Notes: generated by a model not told the origin, from the sequence alone. A stretch of 64,000 bases of DNA from Aquamicrobium zhengzhouense (GCF_016124105.1 NZ_JADGMQ010000001.1:426707-490706), one strand, 5' to 3'; shown: positions 37,890-47,185, counted from the stretch's first letter. Numbers and translations are program-made.

Positions 37890-39128
37890 TCAGCTGTCCC
37901 TGCCAAGCCCTTTCCAATGGCGGGGCGCCGCCTGGCGTGACTTTGCCGCCGATAGAGACGTCACGAGGTCGCTCAGCGAGTTTAGAGAGTGTACGGGACG
38001 GAACTCGTCCACGTGCGGCAACATTGCGCGCACTCCTTTGGCGCGGGGTTCGAAGCCATCGAAACGCAGCAACGGATTCAGCCAGATCAGCCGCCTGCAG
38101 GACTTGGCGAGGCGTTCCGTTTCAGTGCCGAGTAGCGCCGCATCGTCCCGCTCCAGTCCGTCAGTGATGAGAAGAACTACCGCACCTTGGCCGAGCACAC
38201 GCCGGGACCAGCGCAGATTGAATTCTCGGAGCGTCTCGCCGATGCGTGTGCCACCCGACCAATCCTTAACTGCCGCAGCGCACTCGGCCAGTGCCTCGTC
38301 AGGGTCCCGATGTCGCATCTGGCGTGTGAGGTTCGTCAATCGCGTGCCGAATACGAACGTATGAACACGTCCGCGATGCAGCGCTAGCGCATGGAGAAAA
38401 TGCAGAAATGTCCGGCTGTACTGGCTCATCGAGCCCGAAATGTCCGCCAGAACCACTAGGGGCGGATGCACGCGTCTCGTTGACCTGAATTTGGGCAGGA
38501 TCAGCGCGCCGCCGGTCCGCATCGACGATCTGATCGTCGCTCGCGGGTCTGTCCGGTTGCCGCGAGCATCAGTCTTCCACCGTCTGGTGGGTACAAGATC
38601 GTGGGGTAGAATTAGCGTCGAAATTGCCTTGCGCGCTTCGGCCAGTTCCGCCGCACTCATCTGCGCGAAGTCCTTTTCGCGCAGGACTTCGTTAGCGGAC
38701 GTTGTGAAACGCGCATCCACCTCGATTTCAGGCATTTCCTGGGGTGGCTGCTTTTGTCGATGCCCCTCAAACAGGGCGTCGGCAACACGTGTTTCAGCCG
38801 CGCGGTTCTTTCGAGTTTCTTGCCGAGGGGGCGCGACCGGCGAGAACATCGCGATCATCTTTTCGATCAATTCCCGGGATTTCCAGAACAGCTGAAACGC
38901 TTCATGAAACGTGGCCTGATCCTCACGGCGCTTCACCAGCACAGCATGAAGAGTCCAATAAAAATCCTCGCGCGAACCGATGCCGGTGACCAGAATCGCA
39001 TCCAATGCGTCTTTTACCGAAGCTGGACCAACCCGCATGCCGGCTTTGCGCAATGTGCGCGCAAAAAAAACGATATTGTCGGCTATCCGCCCGGTCGCAT
39101 CGGCATCTGGTGCGGAAGAGCGAGGCAT
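37890..39128 (-). CDS. CoxE-like von Willebrand factor A protein
   Basis: A 412-residue VWA protein of the CoxE family. The MIDAS metal motif is VVLADISGSMSQYSR, followed by THE TFVFGTRLTNLTR and DWSGGTRIGETLREF strands. CoxE works with the AAA+ ATPase CoxD to assemble the metal site of aerobic CO dehydrogenase; homologues accompany other molybdenum hydroxylases. The ATG at 39128 follows the moxR stop by one base; a TTG at 39146 is also in frame. It is part of the seven-gene minus-strand operon. Confidence 0.88.
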   Translation of the reverse strand: MPRSSAPDADATGRIADNIVFFARTLRKAGMRVGPASVKDALDAILVTGIGSREDFYWTLHAVLVKRREDQATFHEAFQLFWKSRELIEKMIAMFSPVAPPRQETRKNRAAETRVADALFEGHRQKQPPQEMPEIEVDARFTTSANEVLREKDFAQMSAAELAEARKAISTLILPHDLVPTRRWKTDARGNRTDPRATIRSSMRTGGALILPKFRSTRRVHPPLVVLADISGSMSQYSRTFLHFLHALALHRGRVHTFVFGTRLTNLTRQMRHRDPDEALAECAAAVKDWSGGTRIGETLREFNLRWSRRVLGQGAVVLLITDGLERDDAALLGTETERLAKSCRRLIWLNPLLRFDGFEPRAKGVRAMLPHVDEFRPVHSLNSLSDLVTSLSAAKSRQAAPRHWKGLGRDS

Positions 39129-39129
39129 G

Positions 39130-40059
39130 TCACTCAGCCGCGGCAAGCTCAGCCTTCACCTCATCGAGGATCCGGCGGCCTTCGCCCTCGCCGATGCGCG
39201 CAATGTCATCCTGATATTTCAGGAGGACGCCGATCGTGTCTGATACTGTTTCAGGATCGAGGGCGACTTTGTCGAGTTCAGTCAGCGCACCGGCCCAGTC
39301 GATCGTCTCGGCGACACCCGGCGACTTAAAAAGGTCGATTTGGCGCAGTTTCTGGACATAGTGGACGACCTCAGCGGATAGCCGCGAGTTTGCTTGCGGG
39401 ACCTTGCGCCTCACGATTTCCAGCTCGCGCTCGGCGTCTGGATAATCAACCCAGTGATAGAGACACCGGCGCTTGAGAGCGTCGTGGATCTCGCGGGTAC
39501 GATTCGTCGTGATGATGACCAGCGGTGGCTCAGCCGCCTTGATTGTTCCCAGTTCGGGAACGGTCACCTGCCAGTCAGACAGGATTTCCAGCAAAAACGC
39601 CTCAAACGCTTCGTCTGTTCGGTCTAGTTCGTCGATCAGGAGTACTGGTGCCGCGCCGGGCTCTCCAGTGAGCGCATCAAGGATTGGGCGACGAATAAGA
39701 TATTTTTCCGAGAAGACGTTGCGTTCCATCGAAGCCCGGTCCGTCTCTCCGGTGGCCTCGTCCATCCGGATTTCGATCATCTGGGCGGCGTAATTCCACT
39801 CATAGACGGCAGTGGAGACATCGAGGCCCTCGTAACACTGAAGCCGGATCAGCCGCCGGTTCAACGAGTTGGCAAGTACCTTTGCAAGCTCGGTTTTTCC
39901 GACGCCTGCCTCACCTTCAAGGAAAAGCGGGCGCTGCATGCGCAAGCTGAGGAACAGGACAGTAGCCAGAGCCCGATCCGCTACATAATCCGCTCCAGCC
40001 AGCAGCTCCATCGTCTCGTCAATTGATGCCGGAGCGGAGCGCGACTGGGAGCTGACCAT
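39130..40059 (-). CDS. MoxR/CoxD-type AAA+ ATPase
   Basis: A 309-residue MoxR-family AAA+ ATPase with Walker A EGEAGVGKTELAK, Walker B VLLIDELDRTD, sensor 1 VIITTNRTREIHDALKRR and FLEGEAG in the N-terminal block. MoxR proteins act with VWA partners as metal-insertion or folding chaperones; the adjacent CoxE-like gene and XdhC genes identify this one as CoxD-like. The flavin reductase gene stops 14 bases upstream. Confidence 0.9.
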   Translation of the reverse strand: MVSSQSRSAPASIDETMELLAGADYVADRALATVLFLSLRMQRPLFLEGEAGVGKTELAKVLANSLNRRLIRLQCYEGLDVSTAVYEWNYAAQMIEIRMDEATGETDRASMERNVFSEKYLIRRPILDALTGEPGAAPVLLIDELDRTDEAFEAFLLEILSDWQVTVPELGTIKAAEPPLVIITTNRTREIHDALKRRCLYHWVDYPDAERELEIVRRKVPQANSRLSAEVVHYVQKLRQIDLFKSPGVAETIDWAGALTELDKVALDPETVSDTIGVLLKYQDDIARIGEGEGRRILDEVKAELAAAE

Positions 40060-40073
40060 GTAAAACCTTACCT

Positions 40074-40568
40074 CTAGAACGATTTGTATTCGCGATTGTG
40101 GTAGATAAGTGGTTGGAGGCTATCGCCAATTTTGATCCCTGTCACCTTCCCGAACAGGATACGGTGAGTGGCAAAATCCTTGGCCTCCACGATGTGGCAA
40201 TCGAAGCTCGCCTCTGTGCCAAGCAGGACTGGCGCCCCGGTCGAAATGGTCTCCCATTCGCCCAGCGCGAACCGTCCATCCTGCGACAGACCAGTCAAAC
40301 CGGAGAACGCGTCGGCAACGGGCTGCTGCGCCAGGCTCAGCGTATTAATTGCAAAGACGCCGTTCTTCGCAAACAGATCATTATCCGGCTTCATACGGTT
40401 GAGACATACCAATACGGTTGGCGGATCATCAGACACGGAACAAGCTGCGATCGCAGTCGTGCCACGCCTGCCGAATGAACCGTCGGTCGTTACAACATGC
40501 ACGGCACCAGCGAAGCGGCTCATCGCCTCACGATACAGGCGTGGTTCAACAGCATTTTTAAGAAGCAC
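40074..40568 (-). CDS. Flavin reductase family protein
   Basis: A 164-residue FMN-binding split-barrel protein: YREAMSRFAGAVHVVTTDG, GTTAIAACSVSDDPPTVLVCLN, FAINTLSLAQQPVADAFSG and LFGKVTGIKIGDSLQPLIYHNREY, the RutF/HpaC pattern. Such proteins pass reduced flavin to a partner monooxygenase, and no such oxygenase gene is next to it. A GTG at 40568 is the likely start. It leads the MoxR-CoxE-XdhC operon with a 14-base gap, hinting at redox input to the maturation set. Confidence 0.86.
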   Translation of the reverse strand: MLLKNAVEPRLYREAMSRFAGAVHVVTTDGSFGRRGTTAIAACSVSDDPPTVLVCLNRMKPDNDLFAKNGVFAINTLSLAQQPVADAFSGLTGLSQDGRFALGEWETISTGAPVLLGTEASFDCHIVEAKDFATHRILFGKVTGIKIGDSLQPLIYHNREYKSF

Positions 40569-40704
40569 GATCAGCGATCCGGTTTTCTGAGATTCGTCTC
40601 GATATAGTGGTTGTGCTTGCTACCACCAAGCGCCGATCGTCTAATTGGTTGCGAAGCAAATCGCCAGCCTTTACCAAGCCTGCCAAGAGTGGAGACCGGA
40701 TCAG

Positions 40705-41733
40705 GTGTCGCGTACAGTCACTTTTATGGCAGCAATTGTTGCGCTGGTTGTCTCGAGCCAAGCGGCGGTCGGGGAGACACGCGTAGGTTTGATGGCTCCC
40801 CTCACGGGCCCATTTGCCTTGCTCGGCCAACAAATGGAGGCCGGTGCAGAAGCCGCCGCGAAACAAACAGATGTCACACTGATCACGGCGGATGATCGAT
40901 GTGAAGCAAACGGCGGCGCTTCTGCCGCACGTAGGCTTCTTGATGAGGGAGTCACGATCGTCGTCGGTGGTCTGTGTTCCGAGGCGATGGAAGCGGCACT
41001 GCCAGTCCTGACCGAAGCTGGCGTTCCAATGATCAGCGCCGGCGTGCGCGCAGACAGGTTCACTGACAAGAGATCGAAGGAAGGCTGGCTTTTCTGGCGT
41101 GTGGCTCCTCGCGACGATGCTGAACGTACCGCCGTATCGCAGCTTCTGGTTCCACTGTGGCGCAACGACCTGTTCGCCATCGTGGATGATGGGACGATCT
41201 ACGGACGCGAAATAGCCGAAACATTTCGCCTAGCAGCCGAGGTGAACGGACTGAAGCCGGTATTTGTGGACACGTTCAGGCCCCAATCGGAAAATCAGGT
41301 CGCGCTGGTCAGCAGGCTGGTGCGATCTGGAGCCCGCAAGGTTTTCGTTGGCGGTGATCGCGACGATATCGCCATCATCGCCCGCGATGCAGCGGCCGCC
41401 GGCAGTGAATTGGTCATCGCCGGCGGGGAATTGTTGCGCGCGGCCTCAACCAACCAACTTCAGGCTGGAGTGCTGATGGTTGCGGTGCCCGAGGCTCCGG
41501 AAATTGGCGAGGGATACGCAGTCTCCGCCTTCGCGGCAGTCGAGATCGCTGCGGCGGCGTCTAAGCATAGTTCGCAACGCAGTGGTGATCTGACGGAGAC
41601 ACTGGAGAACGGAACATTCGAGACGGCTCTGGGGCTCGTGAAGTTCGATGACAAGGGCGACCTCAGCATCAACCCGTATCGACTTCATCGTTTCGATGGG
41701 GAAAAGTTCGTGCTCGTAGAGGAAGATCAATGA
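40705..41733 (+). CDS. Periplasmic branched-chain amino acid/amide-type binding protein, orphan
   Basis: A 342-residue Peripla_BP_6-type protein. From the GTG at 40705 (GGAGA upstream) it has a signal peptide MSRTVTFMAAIVALVVSSQA, then VGLMAPLTGPFALLGQQMEAGAEAA, VIVGGLCSEAMEAALPVLTEAGVPMIS and VDDGTIYGREIAETFR, the two lobes of LivJ-like receptors. A cysteine pair (DDRCEANG, GGLCSEAM) may form a disulfide. There is no permease or ATPase gene alongside; instead the stop overlaps a P1 peptidase gene by four bases. Ligand unknown. Confidence 0.83.
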   Translation: MSRTVTFMAAIVALVVSSQAAVGETRVGLMAPLTGPFALLGQQMEAGAEAAAKQTDVTLITADDRCEANGGASAARRLLDEGVTIVVGGLCSEAMEAALPVLTEAGVPMISAGVRADRFTDKRSKEGWLFWRVAPRDDAERTAVSQLLVPLWRNDLFAIVDDGTIYGREIAETFRLAAEVNGLKPVFVDTFRPQSENQVALVSRLVRSGARKVFVGGDRDDIAIIARDAAAAGSELVIAGGELLRAASTNQLQAGVLMVAVPEAPEIGEGYAVSAFAAVEIAAAASKHSSQRSGDLTETLENGTFETALGLVKFDDKGDLSINPYRLHRFDGEKFVLVEEDQ

Positions 41734-42734
41734 AATCGCACGCCGGGCCCCGGAACCTGATCACGGACGTTGCGGGTCTGAAAGTCGGCAATGCTCAAGA
41801 CGATCAACTCAAGAGTGGCGTTACCGTCCTGATCCCTGACAAGCCGGCAGTAGCCGCTGTTCAAGTGCTTGGAGGAGCGCCAGGCACCCGAGAAACGGAT
41901 GCGATGGCACCGCACAACACCGTCCAAGAGTTTCATGGGCTGGTCCTTTCTGGTGGTTCGGCGTTTGGCCTGGATGCCGCGTCGGGCGCACAGGCAGCGA
42001 TGCGCGAGCAAGGGATTGGGATCGAGGTCGCTGGCCATCGCGTTCCAGTTGTCCCCGCTGCTATCCTGTTTGATCTGGCGAATGGCGGAAACAAGGATTG
42101 GGGGCTCTATCCGCCCTATCGCGAGATGGGCTACCAGGCAGCAAGATCTGTAGGTCTTGATTTTGGGTTGGGTTCTGTCGGGGCGGGAACCGGCGCGTTG
42201 ACGGCAGGCCTCAAAGGCGGGCTAGGCTCGGCATCGACCGTCCTCCCGAACGGCGTGACAGTAGGTGCGCTCGTCGCCGCCAATCCGCTAGGTTCTGTAA
42301 CGATGGGTGATACGCACCATTTCTGGGCGTCCCCGTTTGAGCTTGAGGACGAGTTTGGCGGCCATGGGCTGCCATCGCCAGTCCCGGCCGATGCTGCTCA
42401 GATACGGTATAAGTACCACGCGTTGAACGCCGCCACGACGATTGGCGTGATTGCCACAGATGCTGTTCTGACCAAGGCAGAGACCAAGCGGCTGGCCGTT
42501 GCGGCACACGACGGATTCGTACGCTCTATCTGGCCGGCCCATACTCCCGGGGACGGGGACCTCGTTTTTGGCATGGCAACCGGAGCGAAGGAAATTGTGC
42601 CAGATTTCCCGATGATGATGGACCTTGCCGCGGTCGCTGCCTCAACGATGGCCCGAGCAATCGCACGCGCTGTTTACTTTGCCACGCCCGCTAAAGATGA
42701 TGTCTTCCCGACATGGTCTCAACGATTTGGCTGA
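41730..42734 (+). CDS. P1 family (S58, DmpA-like) peptidase
   Basis: A 334-residue Ntn-hydrolase-like peptidase. N-terminal features include ITDVAGLKVGNAQ, GAPGTRETD and HGLVLSGGSAFGLDAASG; the self-processing region is NAATTIGVIATDAVLTKAE, where family members cleave before a serine or threonine that becomes the nucleophile. DmpA-type enzymes remove N-terminal D- or L-amino acids from peptides, or hydrolyse beta-peptides. No signal peptide. It is coupled to the orphan binding protein, suggesting linked handling of small peptides or amides. Confidence 0.87.
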   Translation: MKSHAGPRNLITDVAGLKVGNAQDDQLKSGVTVLIPDKPAVAAVQVLGGAPGTRETDAMAPHNTVQEFHGLVLSGGSAFGLDAASGAQAAMREQGIGIEVAGHRVPVVPAAILFDLANGGNKDWGLYPPYREMGYQAARSVGLDFGLGSVGAGTGALTAGLKGGLGSASTVLPNGVTVGALVAANPLGSVTMGDTHHFWASPFELEDEFGGHGLPSPVPADAAQIRYKYHALNAATTIGVIATDAVLTKAETKRLAVAAHDGFVRSIWPAHTPGDGDLVFGMATGAKEIVPDFPMMMDLAAVAASTMARAIARAVYFATPAKDDVFPTWSQRFG

Positions 42735-42789
42735 CGCTTGTTGTCGCCAGCTCATCTGTGAACCCTGTCGCTGACCTGAAGGAGGCGTC

Positions 42790-43518
42790 ATGAAGCCCGT
42801 CACGTACATCGCCCCGGCGCTCCTTGCGTTGGCCCTTTCGCCTCTTGCAGCGCTTGCAGGAGATGTGGCGGAGCTGAATATCCTGGGCTTCAGTGCCGAT
42901 GGGAAGGTGTTCGCCTTCGAAGAATATGGGGTTCAGGACGGTTCAGGCTTCCCTTATGCAAACCGCTATTACATCGATGTTGAAACGGATCGGTCCGTGC
43001 CGGGTTCGCCCGTGCGGATACGCATCGACGATGAGTCGGCTTCGGTCGCTGATGCGAGAGAAAAGGCCCGTCATCTGGGTGCGAAGATATATGACGAGGA
43101 TGAATTGGCCTCGAACCGCGGAACGCTGGTCGCTTCGAATCCTGTGACCGAAAGATCTGCGGATCCCCACCGCGTTGCCCTCAATCCGCGTCCCGTCTTT
43201 CCACCAATCGATCCGTTGTTAGAGTTCAGAATCGAGGAAATTTTCGTCGAGCAGCCTAAGCGTTGCGAGGGCCTGGTGGAGACAAAGGGGTTCAAGCTGA
43301 TCAGAATCGGCGTTGAGCCGGGGAAGGAAACGCGTGTCTTGCACGAAGATGAGGCCATTCCGGATAGCAGAGGTTGCCCTACGGGCTATCGCATCGGTGG
43401 GGTCCAAACTTTCTTCCCAGATGATGCAGAGCCTGTTTATGCGATATTGATTGCCGTCGAGACACTCGGCTTCGAAGGTCCTGACTTTCGGTGGATCGCG
43501 ATCCCCGGGCGCCTCTGA
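42790..43518 (+). CDS. DUF2259 family exported protein
   Basis: A 242-residue predicted secreted protein. The signal peptide (residues 1-23, ending LAALAG) follows a GGAGG site eight bases before the ATG. The DUF2259 core opens with AELNILGFSADGKVFAFEEYGVQDGSGFPYANRYYI and ends with ILIAVETLGFEGPDFRWIAIPG. The early part resembles a beta-propeller blade. Function unknown. It sits 55 bases after the P1 peptidase and before purB. Confidence 0.85.
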   Translation: MKPVTYIAPALLALALSPLAALAGDVAELNILGFSADGKVFAFEEYGVQDGSGFPYANRYYIDVETDRSVPGSPVRIRIDDESASVADAREKARHLGAKIYDEDELASNRGTLVASNPVTERSADPHRVALNPRPVFPPIDPLLEFRIEEIFVEQPKRCEGLVETKGFKLIRIGVEPGKETRVLHEDEAIPDSRGCPTGYRIGGVQTFFPDDAEPVYAILIAVETLGFEGPDFRWIAIPGRL

Positions 43519-43603
43519 TTCTCATTTGGCCGACTTGGTTGAGGAATTGTCGCACGTCTGCTAGGGAGCCCCAATCCTTCCCGGAACAATCAGGACGAGC
43601 CTC

Positions 43604-44911
43604 ATGATCCCGCGCTATTCGCGACCCGAAATGGTTTCAATCTGGTCGCAGGAAACGAAATTCCGGATTTGGTTCGAGATCGAGGCGCACGCTTGCGACG
43701 CGCTCGCCGAGCTCGGCGTCATTCCAAGGGAAGCCGCGAAGACCATTTGGGAGCGCGGCGGCAGTGCTACGTTCGACGTCGCGCGGATCGACGAGATCGA
43801 ACGCGAGACCAAACATGATGTCATCGCGTTTCTCACGCACCTTGCGGAATTCGTCGGCCCCGACTCGCGCTTCATTCACCAGGGCATGACGTCATCCGAC
43901 GTGCTCGACACCTGCCTCTCGGTTCAGCTGACGCGCGCCGCCGACATTTTGCTGGCTGATATTGACGCGTTGCTCGCTGCGCTGAAAGCCCGCGCCTTTG
44001 AACACAAGGACACGGTCACCATTGGCCGCAGCCACGGTATCCACGCGGAGCCGACAACTTTTGGCGTCAAGCTTGCCCTCGCCTATGCTGAATTCGAGCG
44101 CTGCCGTCAGCGTCTGGTCCACGCACGTGAAGAGATCGCCACCTGTGCGATCTCCGGTGCCGTAGGCACATTCGCGAACATCGACCCACGCGTCGAGGAA
44201 CATGTCGCAGCAAAGCTGGGCCTGAAGCCCGAGCCGGTGTCGACGCAGGTTATTCCCCGTGATCGCCACGCGATGTTCTTTGCAACTCTCGGCGTTATCG
44301 CTTCGTCGGTCGAGCGACTCGCCACTGAGATCCGTCACCTTCAGCGTACTGAAGTGCTTGAGGCTGAAGAGTACTTCTCTCCGGGCCAAAAGGGCTCATC
44401 GGCAATGCCTCACAAGCGTAACCCGGTGCTGACCGAAAACCTGACCGGTCTTGCGCGTCTAGTTCGCGGCATGGTCACCCCGGCCCTCGAGAATGTCGCC
44501 CTTTGGCATGAGCGGGACATTTCCCACTCATCAGTCGAGCGCATGATCGGCCCTGATGCGACAGTTACGCTGGACTTCGCCTTGGCGCGGCTGACGGGTG
44601 TGATCGAGAAGCTGGTGGTTTATCCGCAAAACATGCTCGACAATATGAACAAGTTCCGCGGCCTGATCCATTCGCAGCGGGTTCTGCTTGCGCTTACCCA
44701 GGCTGGTGTCTCTCGTGAAGATTCGTATCGCCTTGTACAGCGCAATGCGATGAAGGTCTGGGAGCACGGTGCGGACTTCCTCGAGGAACTCCTTGCTGAT
44801 GCTGAAGTTCGCAAGGCGCTTTCCGAGGACGAAATCCGCGAAAAGTTCGATCTTGGCTACCACACCAAGCATGTAGACACGATCTTCAACCGGGTGTTTG
44901 GCGCAGTATAA
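43604..44911 (+). CDS. purB: Adenylosuccinate lyase
   Basis: A 435-residue lyase of the fumarase/aspartase superfamily acting twice in purine synthesis (SAICAR to AICAR and adenylosuccinate to AMP). It has HDVIAFLTHLAEFVG, the catalytic-base segment GRSHGIHAEPTTFG and the flexible signature loop GSSAMPHKRNPVLTENL. Length and motifs are complete. It converges with a VOC protein gene three bases downstream. Confidence 0.97.
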   Translation: MIPRYSRPEMVSIWSQETKFRIWFEIEAHACDALAELGVIPREAAKTIWERGGSATFDVARIDEIERETKHDVIAFLTHLAEFVGPDSRFIHQGMTSSDVLDTCLSVQLTRAADILLADIDALLAALKARAFEHKDTVTIGRSHGIHAEPTTFGVKLALAYAEFERCRQRLVHAREEIATCAISGAVGTFANIDPRVEEHVAAKLGLKPEPVSTQVIPRDRHAMFFATLGVIASSVERLATEIRHLQRTEVLEAEEYFSPGQKGSSAMPHKRNPVLTENLTGLARLVRGMVTPALENVALWHERDISHSSVERMIGPDATVTLDFALARLTGVIEKLVVYPQNMLDNMNKFRGLIHSQRVLLALTQAGVSREDSYRLVQRNAMKVWEHGADFLEELLADAEVRKALSEDEIREKFDLGYHTKHVDTIFNRVFGAV

Positions 44912-44914
44912 CGC

Positions 44915-45727
44915 TTAGTCGCGAACCGGAAGAACGCGAATTTCCGTATCCCAAGGGTCGCTGGCGACATGCTCGTCAGCGGCCTTTTTTGATAGAAGCT
45001 CCACGAAGCTCAGCCCCGTGCGATCCTTGCGGCGCGGGCCGGCACCTCTGCTTTGCCACGAATTGGCACCGATGTGGTGGTGGTAACCACCAGACGCCAT
45101 GAAGACCGCTTGTCCACCATAGAGCAGCATCGTGTCCAGTCCCTGGGCCTCTCGCCACCATTGCTCCGCAGTCTGCACGTCACCTACCCTGAGGTGAACG
45201 TGACCGATCACCGTTCCGACCGGCGAGCCCGTCCATGCAGGATCGCTCGGTGAAAGCGTATCCAGGAGGCTCTGAATGTCGAGGGGATCGGTGCTCATGT
45301 GGACACTGTTGCCGCTGAAGGTCCACGCCTCGCGCGGCCTGTCAGCGTAAATTTCGACACCGTTCCCCTCAGGGTCGGTGAGGTAAAGAGCCTCACTCAC
45401 GTCATGGTCCGCCGCACCATCGACCTTGATCCTGGTTTCGATCGCGTGATTGATCCATCGAGCAAGGTCCGTCCGTTCGGGAAACAGGAAGGCGGTGTGG
45501 TACAGGCCCGCGCTGCGCGGATCATCCTGCTGCAAAGACAGGGAACCTTCGATTTCCAGCAGTGGGCGCTCTTCCGTACCGAGGACGATCCGCTCAGCTT
45601 CTTTGCTCAATGTCTTCAGCCCAAGAATCGCGACGTAGTAATCCGCCAGACGCTGCGCGTCGCGGGCCTTGAGGCCAACTCGACCTATGCTCACCGGGGT
45701 TGTCGCACCGAACGGTAGCTTTGCCAT
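44915..45727 (-). CDS. Two-domain VOC (glyoxalase/catechol 2,3-dioxygenase-like) protein
   Basis: A 270-residue protein of two VOC modules: IGRVGLKARDAQRLADYYVAILGL starts the first and GHVHLRVGDVQTAEQWWREAQG the second. LYLTDPEGNGVEIYADRPREAW carries the glutamate ligand, and SGGYHHHIGANSW the histidine-rich metal site. This is the CatE/YfiE-like subfamily of extradiol dioxygenase relatives; the substrate is unknown. ATG 45727 is preceded by GGAGGG and chosen over the upstream ATG at 45739. Confidence 0.87.
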   Translation of the reverse strand: MAKLPFGATTPVSIGRVGLKARDAQRLADYYVAILGLKTLSKEAERIVLGTEERPLLEIEGSLSLQQDDPRSAGLYHTAFLFPERTDLARWINHAIETRIKVDGAADHDVSEALYLTDPEGNGVEIYADRPREAWTFSGNSVHMSTDPLDIQSLLDTLSPSDPAWTGSPVGTVIGHVHLRVGDVQTAEQWWREAQGLDTMLLYGGQAVFMASGGYHHHIGANSWQSRGAGPRRKDRTGLSFVELLSKKAADEHVASDPWDTEIRVLPVRD

Positions 45728-45855
45728 AGGACCCTCCATCTTCCGTCACAGCCTGATCATCAAAGATGGCCTGCTTGTGTCCTTCAACAAGTGGCCTCCG
45801 TCGAGACTTCGCCAAGACGGTTGCATCGGCGCGCTCGCCCCGCTACATCACGGCC

Positions 45856-46404
45856 ATGAAGGTCAAAGACGCAGATATTCTCATCATTCCCGGCTACACC
45901 AACTCCGGTCCAGATCACTGGCAGAGCCGGTGGCAGAGCAAGCTATCGACTGCACGTCGGGTAGAGCAGGCGGAATGGACAAAGCCTGTGAGGGAAGATT
46001 GGGTCGCTAATGTCGTTCGCGCGATCGATGAGGCCGAGCGGCCGGTCATCCTCGTCGCGCATTCATTGGGGATTCCCACCGCTATTCATGCTGCTCGCGA
46101 GGCGAAAAACTCCGTCGCGGGTGCCTTTTTCGTGGCTCCGCCCGATGTCGCGAATCTGGACATCCGGCCGAAGCATCTGATGACCTTTGGGCCCTACCCT
46201 CGAGATCCGTTGCCCTTCCCGTCCATTACTGTTGCAAGCCGGAATGATCCTTTCTGCGCCTTTGAAGTCGCTGAGGATATTGCAGGGGCTTGGGGGTCGA
46301 AGTTTATCGACGCAGGCGAGTCTGGACATCTGAACGCGGAGTCGGGACACGGACCGTGGCCGGAAGGTTCAATGACCTTCGCGGCCTTCCTGTCAAAGCT
46401 ATAA
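45856..46404 (+). CDS. RBBP9/YdeN family serine hydrolase
   Basis: A 182-residue small alpha/beta hydrolase: DILIIPGYTNSGPDHWQSRW at the N-terminus, nucleophile elbow LVAHSLGIPT, aspartate in VASRNDPFCAFEVAEDIA and histidine in DAGESGHLNAESGHGPWPEG, which is the RBBP9 family ending. The ATG at 45856 fits the family start; longer in-frame sequence reads into the divergent promoter region. Function in bacteria unknown. Confidence 0.88.
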   Translation: MKVKDADILIIPGYTNSGPDHWQSRWQSKLSTARRVEQAEWTKPVREDWVANVVRAIDEAERPVILVAHSLGIPTAIHAAREAKNSVAGAFFVAPPDVANLDIRPKHLMTFGPYPRDPLPFPSITVASRNDPFCAFEVAEDIAGAWGSKFIDAGESGHLNAESGHGPWPEGSMTFAAFLSKL

Positions 46405-46410
46405 GCAACG

Positions 46411-47181
46411 TTATACGACCGAAGCGCGGGCGGCATTTAGCAGTTGCTGCGCACCCAGCGTCATGTAGCGTTGCTCCGTGCCGAGGGCGAGAAGCCGGTA
46501 GCCGTAGGATATGTAACGCCCGCTCAGCGCAGGATCTACAACGTAGATCGCTGCATGTTTGTTTGTGGCGCGCGTTCGCCGACCAATATCCTCGATCGCC
46601 GACATCATGTCTTCGAGGCCCGGATTGATCGCGGCACCATTGGTCCAAGCGATCGAAAAGTCCGATGGTCCGACGAATATGCCGTCGATACCGGGAACCG
46701 CGAGAATGTCATCCAGAATCGCGAGCGCTTCCCGGGTCTCGACCATAGCCAAGGCAAGGGTCTTGTCGTTCTGGCTCCCCAACCATCGGGCGGGATCGGA
46801 ATGCCCTCTCCGGGCCATGGCAAAGCCAGCGCCCCATGACCTCTGTCCGAGCGGTGGGTATTTCATGGATGCGGCGAAGGCTTCGGCGTCGGCGACCGTA
46901 TTCACCATGGGCGCGATCACGGCGTCAGCACCGAAATCGAGTGCACGGCTCGCCATCTCGAAACGTCCTACCGGAATGCGCACGATTGCCGGCTTATTCG
47001 CCGCCAGGATCGGTGCGATGCCTCGCAAGATGCTGTCTTCGTGATGACCGCCATGCTGCATGTCAAGCGTAACAGCGTCGACTGCCGTAGCGGCCAATGC
47101 ATCGACGGTGAGCGGATCAGGTATCCCCGACCAGGCGGTAAACACAGCCTGGTCAGCGGAAAGAAGGTCTAGAAGGCTCAT
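46411..47181 (-). CDS. HpcH/HpaI aldolase family protein
   Basis: A 256-residue class II pyruvate aldolase-type protein: AVTLDMQHGGHHEDSI, IVRIPVGRFEMASRALDFGADAVIAPMVNT, SWGAGFAMARRG and GIDGIFVGPSDFSIAW, covering the metal-binding glutamate and aspartate positions and the catalytic arginine (VRIP). Reactions in the family include cleavage of 4-hydroxy-2-oxo acids to pyruvate and an aldehyde. No catabolic cluster surrounds it. It starts five bases before the zeta subunit stop. Confidence 0.88.
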   Translation of the reverse strand: MSLLDLLSADQAVFTAWSGIPDPLTVDALAATAVDAVTLDMQHGGHHEDSILRGIAPILAANKPAIVRIPVGRFEMASRALDFGADAVIAPMVNTVADAEAFAASMKYPPLGQRSWGAGFAMARRGHSDPARWLGSQNDKTLALAMVETREALAILDDILAVPGIDGIFVGPSDFSIAWTNGAAINPGLEDMMSAIEDIGRRTRATNKHAAIYVVDPALSGRYISYGYRLLALGTEQRYMTLGAQQLLNAARASVV

Positions 47182-47185
47182 ATAC

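Noticed and set aside
37459-38364. A 301-codon plus-strand frame opposite xdhC and coxE
   Set aside because: Overlaps three recognised minus-strand genes and has no family match.
43131-43147. A TTCGAATCC stretch resembling a tRNA T-loop
   Set aside because: It lies inside the DUF2259 coding frame and no acceptor or anticodon stem can be paired around it.
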